Assembly: GCF_000812025.2 (NCBI RefSeq)
Contig: NZ_JWJE02000019.1
Coordinates: 1 to 62,667 of the forward strand
Direction of reading: 5' to 3'
Source of the DNA: Bacillus thermotolerans
GTDB lineage: Bacteria > Bacillota > Bacilli > Bacillales > Domibacillaceae
DNA: 62,667 bases
Positions 18,606-27,760 of this stretch are shown in pieces (the stretch's first letter is position 1; every line of letters starts with the position of its first letter). The notes under the pieces are model-generated. The model had not been told where the DNA came from. It worked only from the letters and a program-made list of their open reading frames with translations, and ran no database searches. The translations under genes were made by a program, and so were the position numbers.

Positions 18606-19022
18606 ATGAGAGTGATGGGGCTTGATGTCGGTTCCAAAACCATTGGAATAGCCATCAGCGATGAGCTTGGCTGGACGGCCCAAGGAATAGAAACCATCCG
18701 TATTGATGAAGAGAACAACAACTTTGGGCTTGACCGCATTGAGAGCCTTTGCGGGCAATATGAAGTGGGAAAATTCGTTGTCGGCTTGCCGAAGAATATG
18801 AACAACACGATCGGGCCGCGCGGAGAAGCTTCTCAAGCTTTTGCTGAAAAGCTCGAGAAGCGGTTTTCCCTGCCGGTTGTTCTTTGGGACGAGAGGCTGA
18901 CAACTATGGCTGCGGAAAGAGTGTTGCTTGAAGCGGACGTCAGCCGAAAAAAACGCAAGAAAGTAATCGATAAAATGGCTGCTGTTATGATCCTGCAAGG
19001 GTTTCTTGACAGTCAAAAATAA
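18606..19022 (+). CDS. ruvX: Putative pre-16S rRNA nuclease / Holliday junction resolvase-like YqgF (RuvX, YrrK)
   Basis: A 138-residue RNase H-fold protein of the YqgF family. The conserved [15 protein letters not shown] supplies the first catalytic Asp; [14 protein letters not shown] and the final [13 protein letters not shown] supply the remaining conserved acidic positions. Family members process the 5' end of 16S rRNA in E. coli; the older name refers to resolvase similarity. It starts 5 bases after yrzL. Confidence 0.93.
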   Translation: MRVMGLDVGSKTIGIAISDELGWTAQGIETIRIDEENNNFGLDRIESLCGQYEVGKFVVGLPKNMNNTIGPRGEASQAFAEKLEKRFSLPVVLWDERLTTMAAERVLLEADVSRKKRKKVIDKMAAVMILQGFLDSQK

Positions 19023-19035
19023 CGAGGTGACCAAA

Positions 19036-19323
19036 ATGGAACATGGTGAAAAGCAAATTACAATTATTGATGAGAACGGCAGCGAGCAGCTGTGTGAGGT
19101 CTTGCTGACTTTTGATTCCGAGGAATTTAATAAATCCTATGTACTTTACTATCCGGTAGGCGCAGAAGATGGGGAAGAAGAGGAAATTGAAATTCATGCT
19201 TCTGCCTTTACTCCTGCTGAAGATGGAGAAGACGGTGAATTGCAGCCGATTGAGTCGGATGAAGAGTGGGATATGATTGAAGAAATGCTCAATACATTCC
19301 TAGCTGAAGAGGACGAAGAGTAA
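19036..19323 (+). CDS. yrzB: DUF1292 family protein YrzB
   Basis: A 95-residue very acidic protein (Glu/Asp-rich, ending LAEEDEE) of the DUF1292 family; function unknown. ATG 19036 is chosen because ACGAGGTGACCAAA precedes it and homologues start MEHGEK; an in-frame TTG at 19006 inside ruvX is rejected. It is the last gene of the yrzL-ruvX-yrzB unit. Confidence 0.92.
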   Translation: MEHGEKQITIIDENGSEQLCEVLLTFDSEEFNKSYVLYYPVGAEDGEEEEIEIHASAFTPAEDGEDGELQPIESDEEWDMIEEMLNTFLAEEDEE

Positions 19324-19382
19324 TTCTACAATGACTAGCAGCCTGCTGTACGGCGTGTGCGCTTGAATGGCAAGAGAAGGTA

Positions 19383-19434
19383 AAAGAGGTATCCATAAGT
19401 CAGGAAGATCGGCTTATGGGATAACCTCTTTTTT
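19383..19434 (+). terminator. Terminator after yrzB
   Basis: AAAGAGGTATCCATAAG and CTTATGGGATAACCTCTTT, loop of 13 bases, then T6. Confidence 0.88.
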
Positions 19435-19462
19435 CTATTGTTCCTTTCTCGGTGAATTGTAG

Positions 19463-19468
19463 TATAAT
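19463..19468 (+). promoter_or_regulatory. -10 element of mltG
   Basis: TATAAT lies 44 bases before the mltG start. The nearest -35-like hexamer (TTGTTC, 19438-19443) is 19 bp upstream, so the promoter may be weak. Confidence 0.45.
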
Positions 19469-19511
19469 GGGAAGCAGAAAAAACCCGGTATGTGTTGAAA
19501 GGGGCAGATAT

Positions 19512-20627
19512 ATGTCGAAGCAATCACCTAGCCGTCCGACAAATAACAGGCGGCGAGTCAAAAAAGCTATTTTCGCTGCGATTGTGTTGTTTTTACTAAT
19601 CGTTGGCGGATTAGCAGCAGGAGGATATTTCTTTGTTCAATCGGCACTCGAGCCGGTTGACCCAAATGATGATACACCAATACAGGTGGATATTCCACTA
19701 GGCTCCAGCCTGTCCGTTATTGCTGAAACATTAGATCAAGAAGGCGTAGTGAAGAGTGCAGAGGTGTTCAAGTATTATGTGAAGTACAAGAATGAAGAGG
19801 GCCTCCAAGCTGGTCAATATACGTTTACGCCAAACATGACATTGGATGAGATTATCAGCAGTTTAAAGACCGGTAAGGTAACAGGCCAAGGAGAACTGGA
19901 GATTATTATACCTGAAGGGTACCAGCTGACACAGATCGCCGCTGAGATTGCTAAAAAGACAGGCGTGAAAGAGGAAGAAGTTTTAACCCTTATGAATGAT
20001 AAGGCTTTTATCCAGGAAATGATACAGAAGTATCCTAACCTATTAACAGAGGAAGTATTCGCGGAAAATATTAAGTATCCACTTGAAGGCTATTTATATC
20101 CTGCTACATATCATTATGACAGCAAAGAAAAGCCGATTAAGGAAATTGTGGAAGAAATGATTAAGAAAACAGACAGTGTGCTTGCTCAGTACCGTTCTTC
20201 CATGGAAGCTAAACAAATGACGGCTCATAAGTTGCTGACGATGTCTTCGCTTATTGAGGAAGAAGCAACTGAGAAAGCAGACCGGCGCAAGATATCGAGC
20301 GTGTTCTATAACCGTCTAGATAAAGGGATGCCGCTGCAGACAGACCCGACTGTCCTTTATGCTTTAGGTGAGCACAAGAGTCGTGTGCTGTATAAAGACT
20401 TAGAGGTGGATTCTCCATATAATACGTACAAGGTAACAGGGTTGACACCGGGGCCGATTGGAAACAGCGGGGTTTCTTCTATGGAAGCGGCTTTGAACCC
20501 CGAAGAAACCGACTTCCTTTACTTCCTTGCTTCTCCAGAGGGAGATGTTTATTATTCTAAAACATTACAAGAACACAACCGGTTAAAGGAAAAATACATT
20601 ACGAGCCACTATGAGGGTCAGCAGTAA
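19512..20627 (+). CDS. mltG: Endolytic murein transglycosylase MltG (YrrL)
   Basis: A 371-residue YceG-like protein that cuts nascent glycan strands at the membrane. A Lys/Arg-rich cytoplasmic tail of about 25 residues is followed by one transmembrane helix (residues 26-48). The extracellular part has a LysM-like segment (IIPEGYQLTQIA) and the catalytic region with the conserved Glu in SLIEEEATEK, then PLQTDPTVLYALG and NTYKVTGLTPGPIGN. ATG 19512 is chosen because GAAAGGGG lies upstream and earlier in-frame codons fall over the promoter. Confidence 0.94.
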   Translation: MSKQSPSRPTNNRRRVKKAIFAAIVLFLLIVGGLAAGGYFFVQSALEPVDPNDDTPIQVDIPLGSSLSVIAETLDQEGVVKSAEVFKYYVKYKNEEGLQAGQYTFTPNMTLDEIISSLKTGKVTGQGELEIIIPEGYQLTQIAAEIAKKTGVKEEEVLTLMNDKAFIQEMIQKYPNLLTEEVFAENIKYPLEGYLYPATYHYDSKEKPIKEIVEEMIKKTDSVLAQYRSSMEAKQMTAHKLLTMSSLIEEEATEKADRRKISSVFYNRLDKGMPLQTDPTVLYALGEHKSRVLYKDLEVDSPYNTYKVTGLTPGPIGNSGVSSMEAALNPEETDFLYFLASPEGDVYYSKTLQEHNRLKEKYITSHYEGQQ

Positions 20628-20717
20628 TAACAGTGAGGAGAGATCGCATTTTCCTCTTTGTTATGGTAGAATAATTTGGGTATTTTAAAGAGAAAAAATA
20701 GGAACAACTGATAAAGC

Positions 20718-20750
20718 AGAAAGCTGATAAAGCTTTCTTCTTTTTCTTAT
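20718..20750 (+). terminator. Terminator after mltG
   Basis: AGAAAGCT - GATAA - AGCTTTCT followed by a T-rich run (TCTTTTTCTT). Confidence 0.75.
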
Positions 20751-20776
20751 CAAGCCTTATGAAAGAGGAGAAGGTT

Positions 20777-21421
20777 ATGGACGAGAAGATCCATCATTAT
20801 ATTGAGTCGTTAATACCGAAGAGAACCGGGCTCTTTGCTGAGATGGAAGAATTTGCCCGAGAGCAAGGTGTACCCATCATGGAGAGCGTCGGGATTGAGG
20901 TAATGCTGCAAATGCTGCGGATTCAGCGCCCGGCGCGCATCCTGGAGATCGGCACAGCTATTGGCTATTCTGCGCTAAGAATGGCGGCTGCCTTGCCTGG
21001 CACTGAGATTGTTTCTGTAGAAAGAGATGAAGAACGTTATAAGCAGGCTATTAGCTATTTAGATCGTTCTGAACATGGCCGCCAGGTAAAGGTGCTGTTT
21101 GGTGATGCACTTGACCTGTCAGCTCAGGCAAGGGAGCTAGGACCATATGATGCCATCTTTATCGATGCGGCGAAGGGCCAATACAAAAGGTTTTTCGATA
21201 TGTACTCTTTATGCTTAGCAGAACGTGGCGTCATTTACACAGATAATGTATTATTTAAAGGCCACGTGGCAGGAATTCCGGTCGAATCTAAGCGGATAGA
21301 CCGCTTGGTGAAAAAGATCCAATCTTATAACGAATGGCTAATGAACCATGAAGAATATGATACGATCATTATCCCGGCAGGAGACGGATTAGCTATTAGC
21401 CGAAAAAGAGGTGAAGAATAA
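20777..21421 (+). CDS. trmR: tRNA 5-hydroxyuridine methyltransferase TrmR (YrrM)
   Basis: A 214-residue SAM-dependent O-methyltransferase. Motif I is ILEIGTAIGYSALRMA, followed by VSVERDEERY and IFIDAAKGQY. B. subtilis TrmR methylates ho5U34 to mo5U34 in tRNA, and the two genes immediately downstream encode the hydroxylation proteins, which supports this role. ATG 20777 is chosen over ATG 20759 because GAGGAGAAGG sits between them as ribosome binding site. Confidence 0.9.
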   Translation: MDEKIHHYIESLIPKRTGLFAEMEEFAREQGVPIMESVGIEVMLQMLRIQRPARILEIGTAIGYSALRMAAALPGTEIVSVERDEERYKQAISYLDRSEHGRQVKVLFGDALDLSAQARELGPYDAIFIDAAKGQYKRFFDMYSLCLAERGVIYTDNVLFKGHVAGIPVESKRIDRLVKKIQSYNEWLMNHEEYDTIIIPAGDGLAISRKRGEE

Positions 21422-21423
21422 CA

Positions 21424-22353
21424 ATGAAGAAACCTGAATTGCTTGTTACCCCACATCGCGTAGAAGATCTATTGCCGCTGTCAGAAGCCGGTGCTGATGC
21501 GTTTGTCGTAGGTGAACAGCGGTACGGACTTCGCCTAGCGGGAGAATTTAATCGGGAAGATGTGAAGAAAGCGGTAGAACTGGCTCACTCGAAGGGTAAA
21601 AAGCTATATGTGGCTGTTAATGCGATCTTTCATAACGATAAAGCAGAAGAATTGGATGACTATATTGCTTTTGTGCAGGATGCAGGGGCAGACGCCATTA
21701 TATTTGGCGATCCGGCGGTTCTGATGGCTGCAAGAAGTGTCGCGCCCAATATGCCGCTGCACTGGAGCACGGAGACGACGGCAACAAACTATTTCACCTG
21801 TAACTATTGGGGAAAGCGTGGAGCTGTTCGAGCGGTGCTTTCCCGGGAATTAAGCATGGAAGCGGTTATTGAAATAACGGAGCAGGCTGAAGTAGCAATT
21901 GAAGTACAAGTTCATGGTATGACCTGCATGTTCCAGTCGAAACGGCCGCTGCTCGGTCATTATTTTGAGTATCAGGGCAAGGTCATGGAAATAGAAAACC
22001 GCAAAGAAGCAAAGAATATGCTTCTTCATGACCCAGAGAGAAACAATAAATATCCAATTTTCGAGGACGAGAATGGTACTCATATTATGAGTCCGAACGA
22101 TATTTGCATAATTGATGAGCTAGGGGAATTAGTAGAAGCAGGCGTGGACAGCTTCAAGGTTGACGGTATTCTTCATTCTCCTGAATATTTAGTAGAAGTG
22201 ACAAGACTCTACCGGCAGGCGATTAACCTGTGTGCGGAGAATCCGGAGGAGTATGAAGATACCAAGGAAGAGTGGCTTGAAAGAATCGAGGCCATCCAGC
22301 CGGCCCACAGGCCATTGGATACCGGCTTCTTCTTTAAAGAAACTGTTTATTAA
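21424..22353 (+). CDS. trhP1: U32-family tRNA hydroxylation protein TrhP1 (YrrN)
   Basis: A 309-residue U32 'peptidase' family protein. U32 proteins of this class act with TrhP2 and prephenate-dependent chemistry to convert U34 to 5-hydroxyuridine. TIM-barrel type segments are visible (LLVTPHRVEDLLPLSEAGADAFVVG; VDSFKVDGI). It lacks the four-Cys cluster that is present in its neighbour TrhP2. It begins 2 bases after trmR, with GAGGTGAAGAATA upstream. Confidence 0.9.
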   Translation: MKKPELLVTPHRVEDLLPLSEAGADAFVVGEQRYGLRLAGEFNREDVKKAVELAHSKGKKLYVAVNAIFHNDKAEELDDYIAFVQDAGADAIIFGDPAVLMAARSVAPNMPLHWSTETTATNYFTCNYWGKRGAVRAVLSRELSMEAVIEITEQAEVAIEVQVHGMTCMFQSKRPLLGHYFEYQGKVMEIENRKEAKNMLLHDPERNNKYPIFEDENGTHIMSPNDICIIDELGELVEAGVDSFKVDGILHSPEYLVEVTRLYRQAINLCAENPEEYEDTKEEWLERIEAIQPAHRPLDTGFFFKETVY

Positions 22354-22369
22354 ATGAGGAGGAACGATC

Positions 22370-23644
22370 GTGACTGTGACCGTAAATGATGCGATTTCAA
22401 CAATAGTTAACGGCAAGCGGGTCATTACGAAGAAACCCGAGCTTTTGGCGCCAGCCGGCACGCTGGAAAAGCTAAAGATCGCTGTTCATTATGGGGCAGA
22501 TGCTGTTTATATTGGCGGGCAGGAGTACGGCCTGCGTTCAAATGCTGGAAATTTCACATTCGAGGAAATGAAGGAGGGTGTGGAGTTCGCCAAGCAGTAT
22601 GGAGCAAAAATTTATGTAACAACGAATATTTATGCTCATAACGAGAATATTGACGGATTAGAGGATTATTTACGCGGCTTGGAGGAAGCAGGAGTAGCGG
22701 GAATTATCGTAGCAGATCCGCTCATTATTGAGACGTGCCGAAAGGTAGCACCGAACGTAGAGGTTCACTTAAGCACGCAGCAATCGCTGTCAAACTGGCG
22801 CGCCGTCCAATACTGGAAAGAGGAAGGGCTGCACCGTGTTGTTCTCGCAAGGGAAACGACCGGAGAAGAAATGCGCAAAATTAAAGAGAAGGTCGACATT
22901 GAAATTGAGACATTCATTCACGGAGCTATGTGTATTGCTTATTCTGGCCGCTGTGTGCTGAGCAATCATATGACAGCCCGTGATTCTAACCGGGGAGGGT
23001 GCTGCCAGTCCTGCCGCTGGGACTATGATCTGTATTCACTAGAGGAAAATGGAGAGCAGGCGTTGTTTTCAGAAGAGGACGCCCCTTTTGCGATGAGTCC
23101 GAAAGACCTGCGGCTTGTAGAGTCTCTGCCTAGCATGATTGAGATGGGCATTGACAGCTTGAAAATTGAAGGGCGCATGAAGTCCATTCACTATATTGCT
23201 ACAGTGGTAAGTGTATATCGCAAAGTAATTGACAGCTATTGCGCTGATCCTGAAAGTTTCGAATTCAAACAGGAATGGCTGGATGAATTGGAGAAATGTG
23301 CGAACCGGCCGGCTGCTCCAGCTTTCTTTGAAGGAATGCCCTCTGCGGATGAGCAGTTATTTGGTGTGCATGGCAAGAAAGCCTCTCATGATTTTGTGGG
23401 CCTTGTATTGGATTACGACAACGAAACGGGAATGGTGACCTTGCAGCAGCGTAATTTCTTTCGGCCTGGCGATGAAGTAGAATTTTTTGGACCAGAAATT
23501 GAAGGTTTTACTCAGAAGGTAGAAACGATTTGGGACGAGAAGGGCAATGAGCTCGACGCTGCCCGCCATCCATTGCAGGTCGTCCGCTTTAAGGTAGAAC
23601 AGCCTGTGTACCCGAATAATATGATGCGAAAGGAGCTGGCTTAA
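22370..23644 (+). CDS. trhP2: U32-family tRNA hydroxylation protein TrhP2 (YrrO)
   Basis: A 424-residue U32-family protein (homologue of E. coli TrhP/YegQ). The motif [16 protein letters not shown] opens the barrel; the region [14 protein letters not shown]...[13 protein letters not shown] carries the conserved cysteines that can hold an iron-sulfur cluster; [11 protein letters not shown] is also conserved. The last 90 residues form the C-terminal beta-barrel-like extension. The start is GTG 22370, 7 bases after GAGGAGGAAC. Confidence 0.9.
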   Translation: MTVTVNDAISTIVNGKRVITKKPELLAPAGTLEKLKIAVHYGADAVYIGGQEYGLRSNAGNFTFEEMKEGVEFAKQYGAKIYVTTNIYAHNENIDGLEDYLRGLEEAGVAGIIVADPLIIETCRKVAPNVEVHLSTQQSLSNWRAVQYWKEEGLHRVVLARETTGEEMRKIKEKVDIEIETFIHGAMCIAYSGRCVLSNHMTARDSNRGGCCQSCRWDYDLYSLEENGEQALFSEEDAPFAMSPKDLRLVESLPSMIEMGIDSLKIEGRMKSIHYIATVVSVYRKVIDSYCADPESFEFKQEWLDELEKCANRPAAPAFFEGMPSADEQLFGVHGKKASHDFVGLVLDYDNETGMVTLQQRNFFRPGDEVEFFGPEIEGFTQKVETIWDEKGNELDAARHPLQVVRFKVEQPVYPNNMMRKELA

Positions 23645-23646
23645 AT

Positions 23647-24285
23647 TTGGCGAATCAGAAGCCAGTCATAATAGGAGTAGCCGGCGGTTCCGGCTCTGGA
23701 AAGACGAGTGTAACGAGATCCATCCATGATCATTTCAAGGGCCATTCCGTAATGGTGATTGAACAGGACTATTACTACAAGGATCAGCAGCACCTGCCGT
23801 TTGAGGAGCGGTTGAAGACTAATTACGATCACCCGCTTGCTTTTGATAATGATTTGTTGATTAAGCATTTGGAAAGGCTGCTGAAGTATGAGCCGATCGA
23901 AAAGCCGGTATACGATTATACGCGTCATACCCGCTCTGCCGAGACGATTCATATGGAGCCTAAGGACGTTATTATTCTTGAAGGCATTCTTATATTAGAG
24001 GATGAACGTCTGAGAGAATTAATGGATATTAAATTGTTTGTAGATACAGATGCAGATTTAAGGATCATTCGCCGGATGATCCGTGATATTAAAGAGCGGG
24101 GGCGCACCTTTGAATCGGTAGTTGATCAGTACTTGAACGTGGTGCGGCCTATGCATAACCAATTTATTGAGCCGACGAAGCGTTATGCAGATATCATCAT
24201 TCCAGAAGGTGGACAAAATCACGTAGCGATTGATTTAATGGTGACGAAAATTCAAACCGTTCTTGAACAAAAAGCTATTTTATAG
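23647..24285 (+). CDS. udk: Uridine kinase
   Basis: A 212-residue uridine/cytidine kinase of the pyrimidine salvage pathway, normal length. P-loop GGSGSGKTS is at residues 12-20; [11 protein letters not shown] and the LID region RDIKERGR are conserved. The start is TTG 23647, 2 bases after the trhP2 stop, with AAAGGAG in the end of trhP2. Confidence 0.95.
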   Translation: MANQKPVIIGVAGGSGSGKTSVTRSIHDHFKGHSVMVIEQDYYYKDQQHLPFEERLKTNYDHPLAFDNDLLIKHLERLLKYEPIEKPVYDYTRHTRSAETIHMEPKDVIILEGILILEDERLRELMDIKLFVDTDADLRIIRRMIRDIKERGRTFESVVDQYLNVVRPMHNQFIEPTKRYADIIIPEGGQNHVAIDLMVTKIQTVLEQKAIL

Positions 24286-24314
24286 TATCTTTTTATGAAA
24301 TAGACACTATATGG

Positions 24315-24378
24315 AAAAAGGCTGTCTGACCTGCCTGAGAAATAGCTGCTGCATGGTTTCGCCCTGCGGCAGCCTTTC
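24315..24378 (+). other. Possible structured RNA between udk and greA
   Basis: AAAGGCTG and CAGCCTTT can pair, enclosing CTGCA/TGCGG; alternatively GCTGC(T)GCA pairs with TGCGGCAGC. No T run follows, so it is not a standard terminator. It may be part of the greA leader or an accidental repeat. Confidence 0.3.
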
Positions 24379-24462
24379 GCTAGTGGGGATGGCGTGCTCA
24401 TGTTTATTTGTTTTCCTGATCATATGATGGGAAACGTTGAGATGAAAAGGAGTGGAAGGAAC

Positions 24463-24933
24463 TTGTCAACAGAAAAAGTATATCCAATGACCGAAGAGGG
24501 CAAAGCGAAGTTAGAGCAAGAGCTTGAGTATTTAAAAACGGTTAGACGTAAAGAAGTAGTAGAAAGAATTAAAATTGCCCGCAGCTTCGGAGACTTATCA
24601 GAGAACTCTGAGTATGATTCCGCAAAAGAAGAGCAAGCCTTCGTAGAAGGACGAATTGGTACGATCGAATCAATGATTCGCAATGCGAAAATCATTGAAG
24701 AGAATAACAGTAACGTGGTTACGCTAGGAAAAACAGTTGTATTTAAAGAACTTCCTGATGGGGAAGAAGAATCCTATACAATTGTCGGCAGTGCAGAGGC
24801 AGACCCGTTTGAAGGCAAGATTTCAAACGATTCACCAATTGCGAAAAGCCTGATTGGCAAAGGTGTCGGTGAAGAAGTGAATGTTCAAACGCCTGGCGGA
24901 GAAATGCAAGTGAAGATTATTTCGATAAAATAA
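24463..24933 (+). CDS. greA: Transcription elongation factor GreA
   Basis: A 156-residue GreA that stimulates RNA polymerase cleavage of backtracked transcripts. The N-terminal coiled coil (about residues 10-75) has at its tip the acidic DLSENSEYD; the C-terminal FKBP-like domain holds [21 protein letters not shown] 24463 is chosen: AAGGAGTGGAAGGAA precedes it and the length fits the family (157 in B. subtilis). An upstream ATG at 24394 would add 23 unconserved residues. Confidence 0.93.
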   Translation: MSTEKVYPMTEEGKAKLEQELEYLKTVRRKEVVERIKIARSFGDLSENSEYDSAKEEQAFVEGRIGTIESMIRNAKIIEENNSNVVTLGKTVVFKELPDGEEESYTIVGSAEADPFEGKISNDSPIAKSLIGKGVGEEVNVQTPGGEMQVKIISIK

Positions 24934-24945
24934 TATTTAGATGAC

Positions 24946-24980
24946 AAAGCGCTGAAAGCCCCGTCTTTTAGCGCTTTTTT
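24946..24980 (+). terminator. Terminator after greA
   Basis: AAAGCGCT and AGCGCTTT with a 16-base loop, then T6. Confidence 0.85.
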
Positions 24981-24981
24981 C

Positions 24982-24990
24982 TGGTATAAT
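24982..24990 (+). promoter_or_regulatory. Extended -10 promoter of yrrS
   Basis: TGGTATAAT lies directly behind the greA terminator and 66 bases before yrrS. No clear -35. Confidence 0.5.
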
Positions 24991-25055
24991 CTCTTCATGT
25001 GAAAGGACAGTCATGGTAAAATGTGATTGGATGTTGCAGAGGGAGGAATAAAATT

Positions 25056-25730
25056 ATGGCACAGCACACGCGTGCAGAAAGAAAAGTAAAACAAAGAAAA
25101 ACGAATCGCATTTTAAACACAGCAATTGCGGTTGTTGTTCTTCTAATCATTGTCGTCGCCTTTACCATTTTCTCAGGGGGACAAGATGAGTCGGCTAATC
25201 AGCCGGAGCAGCAGGTGGAGAACAACTCATCAACGGCCAGCCAGACAGAGCAGGCAGATGACGAACAATCTTCAGAAGCTCCAGCAGAAGAAGAGCCGTC
25301 TGGCGATTCATCTGAGGATGAAGCAGCGGTAGCTGATGAAGAGGAAAATAAAGAAAAAGAAGAAGAAAACGAGGATAACCAGGAAGAAGTCGTTGTGAAG
25401 GAAAGTGACAAAGCGAATGTAGAAGAGGAAATTGTTGATCCTAACTGGTCGCCTGTAGGCACGTCTCAATCTGGTAATCACACTTCTTCATTTGATCAGG
25501 GCTCTGTAGACTGGCAAGAGAAGGAGCAAGCTCTTTCATACGCCACTGGCATTCCTCAAGAGAATATGACCGTGTGGTATATTAGCGGGAATGGACCGGA
25601 CAGTGCAATTGGTACCGTTTCAACAAAAAGCAATCCTGATGAGGCATACCGGGTATTCATTACTTGGGTAGATGGTGAAGGATGGAAGCCGACTAAAATG
25701 TATAAGCTTGAACATAACGATAAGCGATAA
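25056..25730 (+). CDS. yrrS: DUF1510 family membrane-anchored protein YrrS
   Basis: A 224-residue protein. A basic cytoplasmic tail (first 17 residues) precedes one transmembrane helix (about 20-42). The next 100 residues are a low-complexity, Glu/Asp/Ser-rich linker, and the C-terminal 80 residues are the extracytoplasmic DUF1510 domain (DWQEKEQALSYATGI, WVDGEGWKP). Function is unknown; in B. subtilis the gene sits next to a penicillin-binding protein gene (pbpI), which is absent here. ATG 25056 has GAGGGAGGAAT upstream. Confidence 0.88.
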   Translation: MAQHTRAERKVKQRKTNRILNTAIAVVVLLIIVVAFTIFSGGQDESANQPEQQVENNSSTASQTEQADDEQSSEAPAEEEPSGDSSEDEAAVADEEENKEKEEENEDNQEEVVVKESDKANVEEEIVDPNWSPVGTSQSGNHTSSFDQGSVDWQEKEQALSYATGIPQENMTVWYISGNGPDSAIGTVSTKSNPDEAYRVFITWVDGEGWKPTKMYKLEHNDKR

Positions 25731-25731
25731 T

Positions 25732-25771
25732 AATAAGAGGGAGCGCCAATTGGCAGACTCCCTTATTTTTT
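25732..25771. terminator. Bidirectional terminator between yrrS and yrzA
   Basis: AATAAGAGGGAG pairs with CTCCCTTATT; T6 follows on the plus strand. It overlaps the stop of the minus-strand yrzA gene. Confidence 0.8.
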
Positions 25772-25969
25772 CGCCTTAAAATGCACTACAGCGGAAAAGT
25801 ATTTGCGCCCGTCTGCATCCGTGTGCACCTGATGGGATACAGAATGAACGCCGAGCAAAATGGCACGGTTTTGTTCAATTTTGTCTGCGATCTTTTTTTC
25901 TAAGGAAGCAAGGTCTCCCGCTTCAAAAAATTCAATCTTATCTTCAATCATTTCAAGCTGAAACGCCAA
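25763..25969 (-). CDS. yrzA: DUF2536 family protein YrzA
   Basis: A 68-residue protein of the DUF2536 family, found in Bacilli next to yrrS/mtnN; function unknown. It has a Glu/Asp-rich helix (LEMIEDKIEFFEAGDLASLEKKI) cut by short loops and a basic C-terminus (HFKAKK). TTG 25969 is the start, with AAAGGAGAC 9 bases before it. Confidence 0.82.
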   Translation of the reverse strand: MAFQLEMIEDKIEFFEAGDLASLEKKIADKIEQNRAILLGVHSVSHQVHTDADGRKYFSAVVHFKAKK

Positions 25970-26104
25970 TAGTGATGTCTCCTTTCCAAAGTAAAAATGT
26001 CTCCCTTCTTATGTATACAAGATAGAGGGAAGCGATGACAAGCAGTTCTTATAGAAAGATGATAAAATAAAATCAATACATAGAAGGATATGGAGGAATA
26101 AAGC

Positions 26105-26803
26105 ATGAAAGTAGCAATTATCGGAGCAATGGAAGAAGAAGTAGCTATTCTGAGAGATCATATTGATAACCGCCAAGCAGAGACGATTGCAAACAGTGAA
26201 TTTACAACAGGAAGCATGCATGGTACCGAGGTGGTGCTTCTGCGTTCAGGTATTGGAAAGGTTAACGCAGCAATGACAACCTCTGTTCTTCTTCACCATT
26301 ACAAGCCAGACGTAGTTATTAACACAGGCTCTGCTGGCGGACTAGATCCTAATTTAAATATCGGAGATGTGGTGATTTCTACTGAAGTTCGCCATCATGA
26401 TGTAGATGTAACTGCATTTGGCTATGAATACGGGCAAGTGCCGCAGCTGCCTGCTGCATTTGAAGCAGACCATCAGCTTGTAGGGATAGCAGCCAATTAT
26501 GCAGCGAGTGAAGGAGTACAAGTGGTAAAAGGTTTGATTGCTACGGGTGATTCTTTTATGAACGACCCAGAGAGGACATTGGCAATTGGCGAAAAATTCA
26601 ATGGGCTGCAAGCAGTAGAGATGGAAGCTGCTGCGATTGCTCAGGTGGCTTATCAATTCGGAGTCCCTTTTGTGATCATTCGCTCGATTTCTGATATAGC
26701 TGGGAAAGAGTCCAGCATTTCCTTTGAACAATTCCTGCCTAAGGCTGCCCGTCATTCGGCTCAGCTTGTAATGAACATCGTTCGTCAAATAGGTGAGAAG
26801 TAA
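26105..26803 (+). CDS. mtnN: 5'-methylthioadenosine/S-adenosylhomocysteine nucleosidase
   Basis: A 232-residue nucleosidase that removes adenine from MTA and SAH in the methionine salvage and activated-methyl cycles. The acid in [10 protein letters not shown] (E12 region), the nucleoside-binding [12 protein letters not shown] and the catalytic Asp in SISDIAGKE are all present. GGAGGAATAAAGC precedes ATG 26105. The downstream mccA-mccB cysteine genes seen in B. subtilis are missing. Confidence 0.96.
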   Translation: MKVAIIGAMEEEVAILRDHIDNRQAETIANSEFTTGSMHGTEVVLLRSGIGKVNAAMTTSVLLHHYKPDVVINTGSAGGLDPNLNIGDVVISTEVRHHDVDVTAFGYEYGQVPQLPAAFEADHQLVGIAANYAASEGVQVVKGLIATGDSFMNDPERTLAIGEKFNGLQAVEMEAAAIAQVAYQFGVPFVIIRSISDIAGKESSISFEQFLPKAARHSAQLVMNIVRQIGEK

Positions 26804-26897
26804 ATCTGAAGAATTTTTGAAAACGCTGCTACAATTCATTTCATTTGTGGTACATTATTAGTAAACAGCTTATGTGAGCGTGTAAGGAGTGAGAGAG

Positions 26898-26969
26898 ATG
26901 GTCATGATGATTATGGCGCTGCTGCTTGCTACAGTGATGGGAATTTTAGTTTCTGTTACAATCGATTAA
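26898..26969 (+). CDS. Putative 23-residue hydrophobic membrane peptide
   Basis: A very short open reading frame with a strong ribosome binding site (TAAGGAGTGAGAGAG, 8 bases from ATG 26898), and a terminator starting 7 bases after its stop. The peptide (MVMMIMALLLATVMGILVS, then VTID) is one hydrophobic helix with a single acid at the C-terminus, five methionines in the first half, and no signal cleavage site. It would span the membrane once. I do not recognise a family. Small single-helix peptides in Bacillus include enzyme subunits, sporulation factors and toxins, but nothing here points to one of these. Confidence 0.55.
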   Translation: MVMMIMALLLATVMGILVSVTID

Positions 26970-26975
26970 TAAGGG

Positions 26976-27008
26976 AAAACCGGCTGAATCGTGAGAGCCG
27001 GTTTTTTT
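26976..27008 (+). terminator. Terminator after the 23-residue peptide gene
   Basis: AAAACCGGCT and AGCCGGTTTT with a 10-base loop, then a T run; on the opposite strand it may also stop sigK transcripts. Confidence 0.88.
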
Positions 27009-27012
27009 GCGC

Positions 27013-27723
27013 CTATGTGTCTCTTCCTTTCTCTTCTTTATAGAACTCATGAAACATTTTCATGAGCGCGCGTTTCTCAATGCGCGACACATAGCTTCGT
27101 GAGATGCCAAGTTCTTTTGCTATTTCACGCTGGGTCTTTTCCTTCTGATGGTTTAAGCCGAAGCGGGCAATAATAACCTCTCTTTCACGGTCATCAAGTA
27201 CACGAAGGAAGCGCAGCACTTTCTTTAGCTCCAAGGACAACAGAATATGCTCTAAAACATCTTCATCATCGGATTTTAAAATATCCAGCAGATTAATTTC
27301 GTTTCCTTCCTTATCGTGACCAATCGGGTCCTGCAGGGAAACATCCTTTTTTGTCTTTTTAAGGGCGCGCAAGTGCATCAGGATTTCATTTTCAATACAT
27401 CGCGCCGCATAGGTAGCGAGCTTTGTCCCTTTTTCTCCTGAATAGTTTTCGATGGCTTTAATTAAGCCGATTGTGCCAATGGAGATTAAATCCTCTGCGT
27501 CTTCTCCTGTGTTCTCGAACTTCTTGACAATGTGAGCGACAAGACGCAGGTTGTGCTCAATTAATTTGTTCCGCGCCTCCTCATCGCCCTTTGCCATCCG
27601 TTCTAAATACATCTTTTCTTCTTTGGCAGAAAGCGGCTGTGGAAAGGCGTTGTTCTTGACGTAGGAGACGAAGAAAATCAATTCCTTTACTGCGTACGAT
27701 AAAGCCGCAATAATGCTGAGCAT
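27013..27723 (-). CDS. sigK: Mother-cell sigma factor SigK (pro-sigma-K), uninterrupted
   Basis: A 236-residue late mother-cell sigma factor. The N-terminal pro-sequence (first 20 residues, hydrophobic) leads into [12 protein letters not shown], matching the SpoIVFB cleavage site between S20 and Y21 known in B. subtilis. Region 2 ([32 protein letters not shown] split at the helix) and region 4 ([26 protein letters not shown]) are intact. The gene is continuous, without the skin element that splits sigK in B. subtilis 168. AAAAGGAGGGCTCCT precedes ATG 27723. Confidence 0.96.
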   Translation of the reverse strand: MLSIIAALSYAVKELIFFVSYVKNNAFPQPLSAKEEKMYLERMAKGDEEARNKLIEHNLRLVAHIVKKFENTGEDAEDLISIGTIGLIKAIENYSGEKGTKLATYAARCIENEILMHLRALKKTKKDVSLQDPIGHDKEGNEINLLDILKSDDEDVLEHILLSLELKKVLRFLRVLDDREREVIIARFGLNHQKEKTQREIAKELGISRSYVSRIEKRALMKMFHEFYKEEKGRDT

Positions 27724-27760
27724 AGGAGCCCTCCTTTTCCTAGATCCGCCATTGTGTTTA

